NCBI RefSeq assembly: GCF_000317535.1
Contig: NC_019757.1
Location: forward strand, 2,558,501-2,622,500
Direction of reading: 5' to 3'
DNA: 64,000 bases
DNA from: Cylindrospermum stagnale PCC 7417
GTDB lineage: Bacteria > Cyanobacteriota > Cyanobacteriia > Cyanobacteriales > Nostocaceae
Part shown: positions 35,715-46,111 of the stretch, piece by piece
Layout: each line of letters starts with the position of its first letter
Numbering within the stretch: position 1 is the first letter of the stretch
Notes under the pieces: model-generated
The model's input: the letters and a program-made list of their open reading frames with translations, nothing else
Databases searched by the model: none
What the model was told of the DNA's origin: nothing
Position numbers and translations under genes: made by a program

Positions 35715-36035
35715 CTAACGCGATAAATTAATTGCGGCATTCAAATCTCTCTTAATAGAACCTCTATACTATGCAAAGTGTAGTACGTTCTTTCTGAATA
35801 ATGGCATTTTTTGTTGATGACCACAACAACTACAGATTTGAGACGATGGAAACCGTCTGTCAGCAACTATTATTTCACAACTAAATTTTTTAGCTTTGTA
35901 CTCAAGTTGGCGTTTAAATTCATAAAACCCACAATCAGCAATTACAGAAGCCAACTTTTCATTTTTCATTACCCCGGAAACATTCAAATTCTCTACTACT
36001 ATTTTTGCGGAGTTTTTACCTAAGTAAGTAGTGAG
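35715..36035 (-). pseudogene. Relic of a second TnpB gene (C-terminal third)
   Basis: The frame reads LTTYLGKNSAKIVVENLNVS and continues with VADRRFPSSQICSCCGHQQKMPL, then a degraded stretch, a TAG, and in the same frame KRDLNAAINLSR before the final stop. These are the RuvC-II Glu region, the zinc-ribbon CxxC and the RuvC-III RDLNAA block of an IS605-type TnpB, of a clearly different subgroup from the gene at 23463. The second CxxC is lost, and the N-terminal two-thirds are missing, so the gene is dead. Confidence 0.8.
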
Positions 36036-36047
36036 TCAACTTGCCGT

Positions 36048-36250
36048 CTACAGCCCTTCGGGCATCCTCCGGCGGGCGGTTTCCGTCACGTTCGCGTAGT
36101 GTCCCGGAGGGAACTCGGCAAAGTGGCGTTCACCGAACGCGAACAGCGTCTCGTAGAGAAGGTTTGCCGTCGGCATCACTCGAAGGGTAACTTGATGAGT
36201 GATATCTTTGCCGTAGCCCATCGCCAGTGAGAGGGAGATTTGCGTCATCG
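36048..36250. repeat. Mosaic of Nostoc-type dispersed palindromes
   Basis: This GC-rich stretch is built from short sequences (CCCTTCGGGCATCC, GTTCGCGTAGTGTCCCGGAGGG, GAGACGCTGTTCGCG and similar) that occur in many copies between genes of Nostoc-type genomes. A 71-codon minus-strand frame through it is in phase with the TnpB relic but has no protein-like character. Confidence 0.5.
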
Positions 36251-36333
36251 CGTCAATCTCCAAAATAGTAAAGAGCTAGTGAGTAATAGTAAAAACTTTT
36301 ACTTGGTAGCTCTAACATGTTGGGAATAAGTAA

Positions 36334-37456
36334 TTACGCTGGAGTACTATCTACCAGTTGGTTTTCTTGCCGCAGATAGGCTTGGATGAAAGGATCAAGT
36401 TCACCGTTCATCACGTCTATAATGCCCGTAGTTTCCGTATTTGTTCGTAAGTCCTTCACCATCTGGTAAGGGTGAAATACATAGTTACGGATTTGGTTGC
36501 CCCAAGAAGCTTCCACCATATCACCTCGAATTTCAGCAATTTCTTGGGCACGTTGCTCTTGGGCAATTACCAGCAACTTGGCCTTGAGGCGGGCGAGGGC
36601 TTTTTCTTTGTTTTGCAGCTGAGAGCGTTCTTCTGTACAACGCACTGCAAGACCCGTGGGCAGGTGAACAACCCGTACTGCTGTTTCTACTTTGTTGACG
36701 TTCTGCCCACCTTTACCACCAGACCTGGTTGTGGTGATTTCCAAGTCCTTATCTGGGATTTCTAGTTTTACGGAGCTATCTATTTGCGGCATCACTTCCA
36801 CGCCAGCAAAACTGGTTTGCCGTTTGCCATTAGCATTGAAGGGCGAAATCCGCACTAGGCGATGTGTGCCAGTTTCTGACCGCAAATAACCATAGGCGTA
36901 GCGACCAGTTATTTCCAGGGTTGCTGATTTAATACCTGCTTCATCACCCTCTGACTCTTCTGCTAAAGTCACCTTGTAGCCGTGATCTTCTGCCCAACGA
37001 GTGTACATCCGCATCAACATAAATGCCCAATCTTGAGCATCTGTGCCACCAGCACCAGCGTTAATTGTTAGCACTGCGCCTTTATCGTCGTAGGGGCCGG
37101 AGAGTAACTGTTGTAACTCCCATTGGTCAAGGTCGTGATTGAGCTTGGTAATGGTAGATTCCGCTTCTTGCAATAACGCTTCATCGGTTTCTAACTCTAA
37201 TAACTCAACTACTGCCCTAGTATCTTCCAGATTAGCTTGCCATTGATAATATTGCTGGAGGTGGTCTTTGAGGTCGTTAAGTTCTTGCAGCGTTTGTTGG
37301 GCTTGGTTTTGGTCGTCCCAAAATTCTGGTTGGGCTGCTATTTGTTCTAAATCTTGAATTTTGGCTTTGAGTGCAGGCACGTCAAAGATAGTCCTGGGTT
37401 TTACCCAGGCGGCCAGACAACGTTTCGATTTCGCGTTTGAGTTCTAGAACATCCAT
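36334..37456 (-). CDS. prfB: Peptide chain release factor 2, with programmed +1 frameshift
   Basis: The first part (start ATG 37456, [20 protein letters not shown]) ends at an in-frame TGA (37382-37384); the second part continues one base on with [20 protein letters not shown] to 36334. The join is the conserved CTT-TGA-C slip site, with AGG a few bases upstream as in other bacterial prfB genes. RF2 thereby controls its own synthesis at UGA. The peptidyl-hydrolysis motif GGQ is in [18 protein letters not shown]. An upstream in-frame extension to 37588 lacks protein character. The annotation needs a single joined CDS of about 372 residues. Confidence 0.95.
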
Positions 37457-37632
37457 ATTGCTTGCTCTGGTTGAGAGCGCTGCTAATTTTTCGAGATTGC
37501 TTTTTATTCTATTACTACATATCGTATTAGCAAAATTGCGTTTCCGTCTCATCTGATAAAAAAGCCGTGGCTGCTTTAGTGCAACCACGGTTGAATATTG
37601 TTTATTTTTCTGTTTCTTCTGCCTATCTGTGC

Positions 37633-38361
37633 TTAATCACGGCCATTGATCGCAATGAGCAACCGCAAGATAAAGATGAATAGGTTGATGTAGGTTAGGT
37701 ACATCGATAAAGCTGCTGGCAGATACTCGTCATTGCGATAAGTTCGGGGCAAGATGTAGAAATCGACGACTGACACTCCTACGAACAAAAATACTCCTAG
37801 TCCGGAGATGCCAATTTCTAACCAACTGGGGGTGTATACACCAAATAAGGCAAACACAAATTGGGTCAGGCAGACAACCACCAAGGCAATCATGCCGAGA
37901 GAGATGGTTTTCGTTAAAGCCATGCCGTCTGATTCCGAGAGATTGGAACCAATTTGACGAGCGACAATAAAGGTGACGCCACAACCAAGAGCAGCGATAC
38001 CAATACCTTGAATGCCAACACCTTGGGTTCTCAAGGCGACAAATACTAAGCCGCTGAGTGTGTATCCAGATAAAAGGCTGTAAATTCCCAGTAGGGGCAA
38101 GGCAAGAGCTTTGTTACCTTTTGAGGCTACATTCTGGGCGACGAAGAACAGAATCAACTCGAGAATCATCGCACCAATGAAGGTGGGGAAGAATAGCCCG
38201 GGGTTAGTACGGATAATTCCCAAACCGCCATAGGTTCCTAATGCTGTTAGCACCAGGCCACCACCGACGTAGGGGAGGGCGTTGGCAATCACATTGGGGC
38301 CTACGAGGGCTTGAGATTGTGCCTCGCGGAAAGCTTGACGAAAATTGCTGGTATTGCTCAT
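37633..38361 (-). CDS. Bax inhibitor-1 (BI-1/YccA) family membrane protein
   Basis: 242 residues from the ATG at 38361 (MSNTSNFRQAFREAQSQ); an upstream extension to 38505 reads through non-protein-like sequence. There are seven hydrophobic helices (from NALPYVGGGLVLTALGTYG to INLFIFILRLLIAI), and the C-terminal INLFIFILRLL is the family's typical end. Members are membrane proteins linked to calcium leak and stress tolerance, and their role in cyanobacteria is not established. It is 177 bp upstream of prfB on the same strand, but with its own gap. Confidence 0.88.
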   Translation of the reverse strand: MSNTSNFRQAFREAQSQALVGPNVIANALPYVGGGLVLTALGTYGGLGIIRTNPGLFFPTFIGAMILELILFFVAQNVASKGNKALALPLLGIYSLLSGYTLSGLVFVALRTQGVGIQGIGIAALGCGVTFIVARQIGSNLSESDGMALTKTISLGMIALVVVCLTQFVFALFGVYTPSWLEIGISGLGVFLFVGVSVVDFYILPRTYRNDEYLPAALSMYLTYINLFIFILRLLIAINGRD

Positions 38362-38853
38362 AAGTAAAAACTGGTTATTCAGCATAATGTCCTGCTGATT
38401 ACCATTCTTACCAATATTCGCGGCTAGAAGCGAGGGGGATATCTGGATATAAATATCTTTATAAGTGCGCGAGCTCGCCAACAGCGGGCGTTTCGCCGTC
38501 GACAAACCTAACAGGCAGTTGTGTTACACAAAATCTGAGTGATCGGCTTCCGAGAATTCCACAATTATTCTCAGGTTATCTAGTTTTTCTGAGTCTTAAT
38601 GCAACAGTGAACTATGTTTTGCTTTACTTAGCAAGTAACCGTAGCATAAATTCAACATTGTTCAGCACAAATAGCTAAGTTTTATGACATAAGCAGGGAT
38701 TATTCGCAATCAAGACTGTTGTCTAGAACACAGAAATTACCTGAAACAGGCAGGAGGAGGAAATTGTGCGTGTAATTACTGAATAATGTACTGAGACCCC
38801 TCATAAGTTCAGTAAAACGACGATGGCTTATTCAGCCTTGACTAAGGAGAATA
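38362..38853. other. Gene-free region between the divergent BI-1 and sigF genes
   Basis: About 490 bp that must hold both promoters. No operator or RNA motif stands out. The sigF end carries a strong AAGGAG ribosome site (38844-38849). Confidence 0.5.
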
Positions 38854-39708
38854 ATGACAGCTTTGAAGAGAGTATACGCAACTCCATTCTTCAGGAAAAG
38901 GAGTTACTACAAAGGAATTTATATGGCTGCGAGTGAGTCCTCTGTGCGATCCGATGGTATGGAGCTATTACACTTATACCACCAAAATCCTTCTATTAAA
39001 CTTCGTAACCAACTAGTACAGTTACATACTGGCTTAGTGCGGAAGATGGCTCATAAATTCAGCCATCAATGTAATGAACCTTATGAAGATTTAGAACAAA
39101 TCGGTTATTTTGGTTTGATTAGGGCGATTGAGCGCTTTGACCCCAGCCAAGGATATGCTTTTAGTTCCTTTGCTGTGCCATATATTCGCGGTGAGATGCT
39201 GCATTTTTTGCGCGATCGCAGTACGCTATTAAAAATTCCCCGTCGTTGGCAAGAACTTTACAATGAGGGGCAAAAGGTTCGCAAAGAATTGGCAATGACT
39301 TTGGGACGTCCTCCCAAAGACGCTGAAATTGCCAAGAGGCTCCAGATATCTCTACAAGAATGGCAAGAAACCAAGTTAGCGGCTCAAAATCGCATGCCTT
39401 TGAGTTTAGATGCTACCGCAGTTCATTATGTTGACTGCCAGATAACTTTGGGTGAGGCGCTTCCTTGTCCCCGTTCTCATATTCTCCAGCAACAAGAAGA
39501 AGAACGGCAACAACTCCAAGGGGCAATCAGTCTGTTAGAAGATAAGCCCCGTATGGCAGTTGAGTTGGTATTTTTGAAGGAATTTTCCCGCAAGGATGCT
39601 GCTAAGAAGATTGGCACCAGCCCCATGACTGTAACGCGGTATTTGCAAAAAGGCATTCAAGATCTGATTTGCTATTTGCAACCACAGATAATGCCAACAG
39701 GATCATAG
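38854..39708 (+). CDS. sigF: RNA polymerase sigma factor, group 3, SigF-like
   Basis: 284 residues from the ATG that follows AAGGAGAATA. Region 2 has the core-binding and -10 segments EDLEQIGYFGLIRAIERFDP and FSSFAVPYIRGEMLHFLRDR; region 3 has RRWQELYNEGQKVRKEL; region 4 ends with a helix-turn-helix SRKDAAKKIGTSPMTVTRYL. The sequence resembles cyanobacterial SigF more than the principal or group 2 factors (no long region 1). SigF controls motility, pilus and outer-envelope genes in several cyanobacteria; here the target set is not visible. A second in-frame ATG (MAASESS) has no ribosome site. Confidence 0.85.
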   Translation: MTALKRVYATPFFRKRSYYKGIYMAASESSVRSDGMELLHLYHQNPSIKLRNQLVQLHTGLVRKMAHKFSHQCNEPYEDLEQIGYFGLIRAIERFDPSQGYAFSSFAVPYIRGEMLHFLRDRSTLLKIPRRWQELYNEGQKVRKELAMTLGRPPKDAEIAKRLQISLQEWQETKLAAQNRMPLSLDATAVHYVDCQITLGEALPCPRSHILQQQEEERQQLQGAISLLEDKPRMAVELVFLKEFSRKDAAKKIGTSPMTVTRYLQKGIQDLICYLQPQIMPTGS

Positions 39709-39817
39709 GCAATTTAAAATTCAAAAGCGAACCAGTGGCAGGCATCCTGATTAGTAACTGTATGGAAATTAAATGAGCGATCGCCTGCTTGAGTGCTGAG
39801 TCAAAAGTCAACAAGTT

Positions 39818-39853
39818 AAACTAATAACTAATGACTAATGACTAATGACTAAT
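39818..39853. repeat. Short tandem repeat, heptad AATGACT
   Basis: Five to six copies of a 7-bp unit (ACTAATA, then repeated ACTAATG) just after the chlD stop codon and before sigF's 3' flank. Same family as the repeat at 43833-43876. Confidence 0.7.
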
Positions 39854-41890
39854 TTATCTAGATTTTAAATCGGCGATCGCTCCTCTAGTCATAGCAGCGA
39901 TCGCTTGTTCTGTCGCTTTTGGCAAATGATAATATTTGCCTCCTGCTGTTTGGGCTAATTCCTTAGCAAAACCAGTTGATACAAACTTGCTTTCCGTATC
40001 AATTACCAAAAGTTGTATCCCTAAAGCCCGGATTCTGGCGGCAATTTCTAGCAATTCTGCTTTGATATCTGGCTTTTCACCTGGTTCTAGCTGTTCACCC
40101 AACGAACGCGCCAAGGGAATATTCCCCCGCCCATCAGTTATTGCCACAATCACAACTTGCCCGATATCACCACTCATCTGGGCATTTACACCGACACGAA
40201 CAGCTTGGGTTAAACCATGCGCTAGGGGTGAACCACCACCACAGGGTAACCTTTCCAAACGATTACGTGCTAAAGCAATCGAACGTGTTGGAGGTAATAA
40301 TACCTCTGCCTGTTCTCCCCGAAAGGGTATTAAAGCTACTTGGTCGCGGTTTTGGTAAGCTTCTGTTAAAAGTTGCATGACCGCACCTTTAGCTGACTGC
40401 ATCCGGTTTAGGGCCATGGAGCCGGAAGCATCGACGACAAACACGACTAAGGCCCCTGCTTTGCGTACCAAGCGCTTGGAGCGGATATCTGCCTGTTCGA
40501 CAATGACTTTTTTGCCTGGGTTTCTCTCTCGCCGTGATTTTTGATACGGAGCCGCTGCTCTGAGTGTGGCATCTACGGCAATCCGTCGGGCCTTCCCCTT
40601 GGGCAACATTGGCTTAATGTAGCGTCCCCGGTCGTCGGAGAAGATAATACTGCGACTGCCCGATTTACCCTGCCGCTTTGCCATTTGGGTAAAATAAAGC
40701 ACGGTTGGATCAAGAATTACTCCTTCCGGGTCAAAGATGAATTCTTCTGGGAGGCTGGGGGGTTCTTGCTCTTGCTGTTCTTGTTCTTGCTCCTCTTGAT
40801 CTTCTTCCTCTTCTTGTTCTTCCTGCTCCGACTCGTCTTGATTTTGGGGAGGGGGGGGAGGTGGTGGTGGTTGTTGTTGTTCGGGTGGTGGTGTTTGGAC
40901 GATGGTCGCTCGTGGGACAATTACCAATTCAACGGCACGGCGTAAATCTTCAGCATTTACAGTGTTACGTCCTTCCAAGGCTGCTGCTGCTTTAGCGACG
41001 CGGACTGCAAATAACTCAGCGCGATGTCCTTGAACTCCGCCGCGAATTGCTTCATTTACGAGGTAGGCAATTTGTTCTTGGGTAATGCAGACATCTTTGA
41101 GCCATTCCCGTGCAAGGATAATTTGGGTTTTGAGTCCGTCTAAGTCTTCGCTGTACTGCTGAAGGAATTCTGTGGGAGACTGGGAATAGGCGATCGCTTG
41201 TTCAACTGCTTCTACTCTTTGATCTAAACCGAGAACTCCGTCTGCTGAAAGTGCGATCGCAATTCTATCCATCAAATGCTCCCGCAAACCACCTTCTTCT
41301 GGGTTGTAGGTCGCAATAAACAAAGATTTACAGGGATGCTGAAAACTAATCCCCTCCCGCTCAATCTGGTTCCGTCCCTCAGATAATACAGTTAAAAGTT
41401 GATTTGATATTTGGTCATCTAATAAATTAATTTCATCCACATACAACACACCCCGGTTAGCTGTAGCGAGTAACCCAGGCTGAAAAACTGTATCCCCTTG
41501 TTTTACCGACTTCTCCACATCCACAGAACCCAAAAGTCGGTCTTCTGTTATCCCTAACGGTATTTGCAAAAAAGGCGCAGGGATGATTTCTGTCGGGATA
41601 TCTTGAATATCTTTATCTGCAAACTCCGCCGAAAGTAGGTCATCCCAATCTTCTGGGTGGTTGGGGTCGCAGTTGCTAATAGAGCCTTTGACAACTTCAA
41701 TTGGTGGTAGTAGAGCGTGGATAGCGCGAGCCATCACCGATTTTGCCGTACCGCGACGGCCTGCAATCACAACTCCCCCCAACCCCGGATCGACCGCTGT
41801 TAACAGCAAGGCTAATTTTATCGCTTCTTGACCGACTACGGCTGTCAGGGGAAAGGCAGTGATAGTAGGGGAGATAGTAGGCGCAGGCAT
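39854..41890 (-). CDS. chlD: Magnesium-protoporphyrin chelatase subunit D
   Basis: 678 residues. The N-terminal AAA+ domain has Walker [16 protein letters not shown] (about 41-55) and [19 protein letters not shown] proline-rich, then very acidic linker (residues about 335-390, runs of P and of E/Q) joins it to a C-terminal integrin-I/VWA domain with the metal-binding [15 protein letters not shown] and AITDGRGN. With ChlI and ChlH it inserts magnesium into protoporphyrin IX, the first committed step of chlorophyll synthesis. Neither partner gene is in the window. The poly-Pro coding stretch is a run of G on the plus strand (40852-40866). Confidence 0.97.
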   Translation of the reverse strand: MPAPTISPTITAFPLTAVVGQEAIKLALLLTAVDPGLGGVVIAGRRGTAKSVMARAIHALLPPIEVVKGSISNCDPNHPEDWDDLLSAEFADKDIQDIPTEIIPAPFLQIPLGITEDRLLGSVDVEKSVKQGDTVFQPGLLATANRGVLYVDEINLLDDQISNQLLTVLSEGRNQIEREGISFQHPCKSLFIATYNPEEGGLREHLMDRIAIALSADGVLGLDQRVEAVEQAIAYSQSPTEFLQQYSEDLDGLKTQIILAREWLKDVCITQEQIAYLVNEAIRGGVQGHRAELFAVRVAKAAAALEGRNTVNAEDLRRAVELVIVPRATIVQTPPPEQQQPPPPPPPPQNQDESEQEEQEEEEDQEEQEQEQQEQEPPSLPEEFIFDPEGVILDPTVLYFTQMAKRQGKSGSRSIIFSDDRGRYIKPMLPKGKARRIAVDATLRAAAPYQKSRRERNPGKKVIVEQADIRSKRLVRKAGALVVFVVDASGSMALNRMQSAKGAVMQLLTEAYQNRDQVALIPFRGEQAEVLLPPTRSIALARNRLERLPCGGGSPLAHGLTQAVRVGVNAQMSGDIGQVVIVAITDGRGNIPLARSLGEQLEPGEKPDIKAELLEIAARIRALGIQLLVIDTESKFVSTGFAKELAQTAGGKYYHLPKATEQAIAAMTRGAIADLKSR

Positions 41891-41979
41891 TGTTTCCTTA
41901 ATAGTTCTCAGCTTTTAGCATATCAACTTCTGGCACATTTAGAATAAGTATTATGACAACTCCTCTAGGAGCAAGATTT

Positions 41980-42555
41980 ATGAGCATGACTCAGGCTAAA
42001 CGCTTCACCCTAGCTGAATACCACAAACTTACAGAATTAGGCTTTTTTCATGAAGATGACCATATTGAATTAGTCAATGGAGAAATTATTGAAATGGTAG
42101 CAAAAGGTAGAGCACATGAAACTTGTTTACGAAAATTATGGAAGGAACTACCAAAACTCGTAGGAGACCGGGCAACTTTACAATCTCAAGCCCCAATTAC
42201 TCTACCACCTAAAAGCGAACCTGAACCAGATTTTGCAATTGTAAAAAACCGAGATGATGATTATTTATCATCTCATCCTCAAGCCGCTGATGTTTTGTTA
42301 GTGATAGAAGTTGCAGATTCATCTTTAGGTTATGACCAAAATATAAAAATTCCTCTGTATGCTCAAGCGGGTATTGCTGATTATTGGATATTTAATTTAT
42401 TCGACAATCATCTGGAATGTTACAATACACCTTATCAAAATCATCAAGGTAAACATGGTTATTTAAATAAGCGAATTGTCTTATCCAACCAGATTATATC
42501 TTTGCCTGGTTTCTCAGACTTGCTGCTTGATTTAAGTAGAATTTTACCTACATAA
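41980..42555 (+). CDS. Uma2-family (DUF820) putative endonuclease
   Basis: 191 residues from the ATG at 41980, chosen because AGGAG lies eleven bases before it; a frame nine codons longer lacks a ribosome site. Motifs: FTLAEYHKLTELGFF, DHIELVNGEIIEM, PEPDFAIVK, VLLVIEVADSSLGYDQNIKIPLYA and the final GIADYWIFNLFDNHLE, which together give the PD-(D/E)XK core (Asp, Glu, Lys). The enzyme activity has not been demonstrated for the family as far as I know. It is divergent from chlD by 90 bp and monocistronic. Confidence 0.9.
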   Translation: MSMTQAKRFTLAEYHKLTELGFFHEDDHIELVNGEIIEMVAKGRAHETCLRKLWKELPKLVGDRATLQSQAPITLPPKSEPEPDFAIVKNRDDDYLSSHPQAADVLLVIEVADSSLGYDQNIKIPLYAQAGIADYWIFNLFDNHLECYNTPYQNHQGKHGYLNKRIVLSNQIISLPGFSDLLLDLSRILPT

Positions 42556-42748
42556 TATCCTCAGTTTATCAAAGAAGTTGGGATATACAGCAGATTGCAA
42601 CTTGGTGAGGTACAGATTATCGTAGACAACAATGTTGTGCCCCTACCCGTGTATTTCATTTACCTGAAAAATGCTGTATAATAGGTATTTGGCCGATATC
42701 AGATGAAACTGTAACAATAAGGAAGGAAACCGCATTGAGTCATACCCT

Positions 42749-43798
42749 GTGAACCTTCCAACCAGCACCTCAGCGCAAACTCAGAATCGCAAAGCTGATC
42801 ACATCCGCATCTGTCTAGAAGAAGATGTTCAGTGTCAGCAAGTCACCAATGGACTAGAAAGCTATCGCTTTACTCATTGTTGCTTACCAGAATGCGATCG
42901 CAATGATATCGATATTAGCAGCAATTTTTTCGGCAGAAACCTCGGTGCACCCTTGTTAATCTCTTCCATGACTGGGGGAACCGAACAAGCGGGAATCATT
43001 AACCAGCGTTTAGCAGCAGTCGCACAACACTACAAATTAGCGATGGGTGTTGGTTCCCAGCGTGTAGCAGTGGAAAAACCCCAAGTTGCTGATACCTTCG
43101 CTATCCGCAGATATGCCCCCGATGTGCTGCTGTTTGCCAACTTGGGCGCTGTACAACTTAATTATCAGTATGGTGTAGATGAATGTCTGCGAATCATCGA
43201 CATTCTTGAAGCTGATGCCTTGATTTTGCACCTCAACCCCCTACAAGAATGCATTCAAACTAAAGGTGATACTAACTTTCGGGGTTTGCTTGACAAGATA
43301 TCTAAATTATGTAATCAATTACCAGTGCCTGTAATTGCTAAAGAAGTCGGTAATGGTATTTCCGCCACAATGGCAGAAAAACTAATTGCAGTGGGAGTAG
43401 CAGCAATTGATGTGGCTGGTGCGGGTGGTACCTCTTGGGCCAAGGTAGAAAGCGAACGGGCAGAAAATGCCTTGCAGTACCGTTTGGGGAGGACGTTTGC
43501 TGATTGGGGTTTACCGACAGCCGAGTGTATTACCGGAATTCGCGCGATCGCACCAAAAATACCTTTAATCGCTTCTGGAGGTTTGCGTCATGGACTAGAT
43601 GCAGCAAAAGCGATCGCCTTAGGAGCAGATCTCGCTGGTTTAGCAATGCCTTTCCTCCAAGCAGCAGCCGACTCAGAAGCCGCAGTTTACGAACTAGCCG
43701 AAGTGTTAATCGCCGAAATCACCACAGTATTATTCTGCACTGGCAACGCTAACTTGTATCAGTTAAAGCACACTGGCAGTTTACAACGCCTACAATAA
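42749..43798 (+). CDS. fni: Isopentenyl-diphosphate delta-isomerase, type 2 (FMN-dependent)
   Basis: 349 residues. The TIM-barrel isomerase has [49 protein letters not shown] and a phosphate/FMN-binding [20 protein letters not shown]. It interconverts IPP and DMAPP for carotenoid, phytol and other isoprenoid synthesis. The start is taken as GTG at 42749; an AAGGAAGG ribosome-like site lies further upstream than usual (about 20 bp), so an earlier non-standard start cannot be excluded. It is a single gene. Confidence 0.95.
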   Translation: MNLPTSTSAQTQNRKADHIRICLEEDVQCQQVTNGLESYRFTHCCLPECDRNDIDISSNFFGRNLGAPLLISSMTGGTEQAGIINQRLAAVAQHYKLAMGVGSQRVAVEKPQVADTFAIRRYAPDVLLFANLGAVQLNYQYGVDECLRIIDILEADALILHLNPLQECIQTKGDTNFRGLLDKISKLCNQLPVPVIAKEVGNGISATMAEKLIAVGVAAIDVAGAGGTSWAKVESERAENALQYRLGRTFADWGLPTAECITGIRAIAPKIPLIASGGLRHGLDAAKAIALGADLAGLAMPFLQAAADSEAAVYELAEVLIAEITTVLFCTGNANLYQLKHTGSLQRLQ

Positions 43799-43832
43799 AG
43801 AAGTCACCGTTCGTTAGTCATTTGTTTTGTCT

Positions 43833-43876
43833 CAATGACTAATGACCAATGACTAATGACCAATGACTAATAACTA
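43833..43876. repeat. Short tandem repeat, heptads CAATGAC/TAATGAC
   Basis: About six 7-bp units (ATGACTA/ATGACCA variants) run right up to the sppA start codon, so that the normal ribosome-site position is occupied by repeat sequence. Confidence 0.75.
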
Positions 43877-45706
43877 ATGAATAATTTTCTTAAACAAACT
43901 TTTGCTAGCTTAGTTGGCAGCTTACTCGGACTAACTATTTTTGCCGGTATCGGTACTACTGGATTATTTATACTCCTGCTAGCTGCTGTGTCCTCCAAAG
44001 ATACCGGGCCAGAAGTTAAAGATAAGTCAGTACTGGTTTTTGACTTGTCGATGAAAATCACCGATAGTACACCCAATTCTACTAAACTACTTCAGAGAGC
44101 ACTATCAGGTGTAGATGAAGATAGAATCACACTCCGCAAAGTTGTGGAAACCTTGGAGAAAGCCAGTGGAGATCCGCGAATTGTGGGTATTTACCTGGAT
44201 GGAACCCATGCAGAACAAGCTAGTAACATCGGCTATGCTTCCCTCAAAGAAATCCGCCAAGCCCTAGAAAAATTCCGTGCATCTGGCAAAAAGATTGTCG
44301 CTTATGGACAGGACTGGAGTGAACGGGAATATTACCTGGGTTCGGTGGCTAATAGCATCGTCCTTAATCCTGTGGGAGTGATGGAAGTCAACGGATTGAG
44401 TTCACAACCGATGTTTTTGGTGGGAGCATTGGACAAATATGGCATTGGTGTTCAGGTTGTGCGGGTAGGGAAATTTAAGGGAGCAGTAGAACCGTTTATT
44501 CTCGATCAACTGAGTCCAGAAAACCGCCAACAAACTCAGAGATTGTTAGATGATGTGTGGGGAGATTGGCGCACGGCTGTGGGAGTTAGTCGGAAACTTA
44601 AACCAGAACAGTTGCAGGCGATCGCAGATAATCAGTCATTATTAGAAGCCAAGGAAGCTAAAACCAGAGGTTTGGTTGATCAAGTACAATACATCGATCA
44701 AGTAGTCGCTGACCTCAAAAAGTTAACAGCTAGCGAGCAGAAAGACAAAACATTCCGGCAAATAGACCTGAGTAACTACGCCCAAGTTCCCGATAAGAGT
44801 GGAGAAAAGAAATCACAAAATAAAGTTGCCGTTGTTTATGCTGAAGGTGAGATGGTCGATGGTAAAGGTGATGACGGCGAAATCGGTGGCGATCGCTTTG
44901 CCAAAATCTTCAACAAACTGCGGCAAGATAATGATGTCAAAGCAGTTGTGTTGCGAATTAACAGTCCCGGTGGTAGCGCTACCGCAGCTGAAGTTATGCA
45001 GCGAGAAGTAAAATTAACTCGTCAGGTAAAACCAGTTGTCGTCTCAATGGGTGATGTCGCCGCTTCTGGTGGTTATTGGATTGCTAGCGACTCCAACCGA
45101 ATTTTTGCCGAACCCAATACCATTACAGGTTCTATAGGCGTGTTTGGCTTGCTGTTTAATGGTCAAAAGCTGGCGAATGACAATGGCATCACTTGGGATA
45201 CAGTCAAAACCGGGCGCTATGCCGATACACAAACGGTTTCCCGTCCCAAATCACCCCAAGAGTTGGCAATTTATCAGCGCAGTGTCAACCGTATTTACTA
45301 TATGTTTTTGAATAAAGTTTCTCAAGGTCGGAAATTGCCAACACAGAAGGTAGCAGAAATTGCCCAAGGAAGGGTTTGGTCAGGTATTGCGGCTAAAGAA
45401 ATTGGTTTGGTGGATGAAATTGGCGGTCTGAATAGTGCGATCGCCTACACTACCAAGCAAGCGAAGTTGGGCAATGATTGGGAATTGCAAGAGTATCCGC
45501 GCCCTAGTAGCTTCGGACAACGCTTTTTCGGACGGGCTGCTCAAGAAACGCGGGCAACTTTCGGGATTGAGAAGTCCCAACTCAAACCAGCCAACCCCCT
45601 CACCGCTGAATTTCAGAAACTACTACAGGAAATGGAAATTCTCCAAAAAATGAACGACCCCCAAGGCGTTTACGCCCGTTTACCTTTTAACTTGAAAATT
45701 GATTAG
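43877..45706 (+). CDS. sppA: Signal peptide peptidase SppA, long (67-kDa) form
   Basis: 609 residues. One N-terminal membrane helix (about 10-38) is followed by two repeated ClpP-like domains, as in E. coli SppA. The catalytic Lys is in VGKFKGAVEPF of the first domain; the Ser is in SMGDVAASGGYWIAS of the second, with INSPGGSATAAE and GSIGVFG nearby. It degrades leftover signal peptides in the membrane; in cyanobacteria an SppA is linked to light acclimation. The start codon is embedded in a heptad repeat without a ribosome site. Confidence 0.95.
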   Translation: MNNFLKQTFASLVGSLLGLTIFAGIGTTGLFILLLAAVSSKDTGPEVKDKSVLVFDLSMKITDSTPNSTKLLQRALSGVDEDRITLRKVVETLEKASGDPRIVGIYLDGTHAEQASNIGYASLKEIRQALEKFRASGKKIVAYGQDWSEREYYLGSVANSIVLNPVGVMEVNGLSSQPMFLVGALDKYGIGVQVVRVGKFKGAVEPFILDQLSPENRQQTQRLLDDVWGDWRTAVGVSRKLKPEQLQAIADNQSLLEAKEAKTRGLVDQVQYIDQVVADLKKLTASEQKDKTFRQIDLSNYAQVPDKSGEKKSQNKVAVVYAEGEMVDGKGDDGEIGGDRFAKIFNKLRQDNDVKAVVLRINSPGGSATAAEVMQREVKLTRQVKPVVVSMGDVAASGGYWIASDSNRIFAEPNTITGSIGVFGLLFNGQKLANDNGITWDTVKTGRYADTQTVSRPKSPQELAIYQRSVNRIYYMFLNKVSQGRKLPTQKVAEIAQGRVWSGIAAKEIGLVDEIGGLNSAIAYTTKQAKLGNDWELQEYPRPSSFGQRFFGRAAQETRATFGIEKSQLKPANPLTAEFQKLLQEMEILQKMNDPQGVYARLPFNLKID

Positions 45707-45724
45707 ATTTTCGCAAAAAACACT

Positions 45725-45752
45725 GTAGAGACATTGCATGCAACGTCTCTAC
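45725..45752. repeat. 28-bp near-perfect palindrome (GTAGAGACATTGCATGC...)
   Basis: It reads GTAGAGACATTGCA then TGCAACGTCTCTAC, 18 bp after the sppA stop. Nearly the same palindrome occurs at 54983-55010, and a related one at 49575-49603. These are dispersed intergenic palindromes; here it could also act as a terminator. Confidence 0.7.
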
Positions 45753-45871
45753 ATTCCGAGGGAAATGTTCTCAGCCACCCAATTAAAATTGCATATCAGC
45801 TGACAGAAAGCCCCCAGATGTGTAAAGTAGTTGAGAACCAATTACCCCTCCTCTATTTAACGCATCCACCT

Positions 45872-46111
45872 ATGGATAGAAAAACCAAGCGCTTATTACT
45901 ACTTGTTGTTTCTTGTAGCGTCACTGGTGTAATTTTAGGCGGTACCGCCAGTTGGGCAGAAAGCACTATGTGCTTGCAAGCCAGTCAAGTCACAAGCGAG
46001 TGCCTGACCCAAGACCCAGTGCAAAAAACTATCCAAGGCATGAGTACCGGATTGTTAGCTGGGGCTGGGGCGGCTTGCGCTGCTGTCTGGAATTTACGGC
46101 AAGAACATTAA
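45872..46111 (+). CDS. Small membrane protein, 79 residues
   Basis: Starting at the ATG at 45872 (MDRKTKRLLLLVVSCS) the protein has an N-terminal hydrophobic helix ending in GTASWAES, possibly a cleaved signal, a short middle with two Cys (MCLQASQVTSECLTQD), and a C-terminal Gly/Ala-rich hydrophobic segment (TGLLAGAGAACAAVWNL). A longer frame from 45734 begins inside the palindrome and is not credible. The stop codon overlaps by four bases the stop of the convergent gene 46108-46818. The function is unknown to me. Confidence 0.6.
   Translation: MDRKTKRLLLLVVSCSVTGVILGGTASWAESTMCLQASQVTSECLTQDPVQKTIQGMSTGLLAGAGAACAAVWNLRQEH

Noticed and set aside
36048-36263. 71-codon frame in phase with the TnpB relic
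   Set aside because: Made of dispersed palindromic repeats; no similarity to TnpB and separated from the relic by stop codons.
39818-39853. Heptad repeats considered as a CRISPR array
   Set aside because: Units are only 7 bp and contiguous, with no spacers; the same holds for 6397-6430 and 43833-43876.
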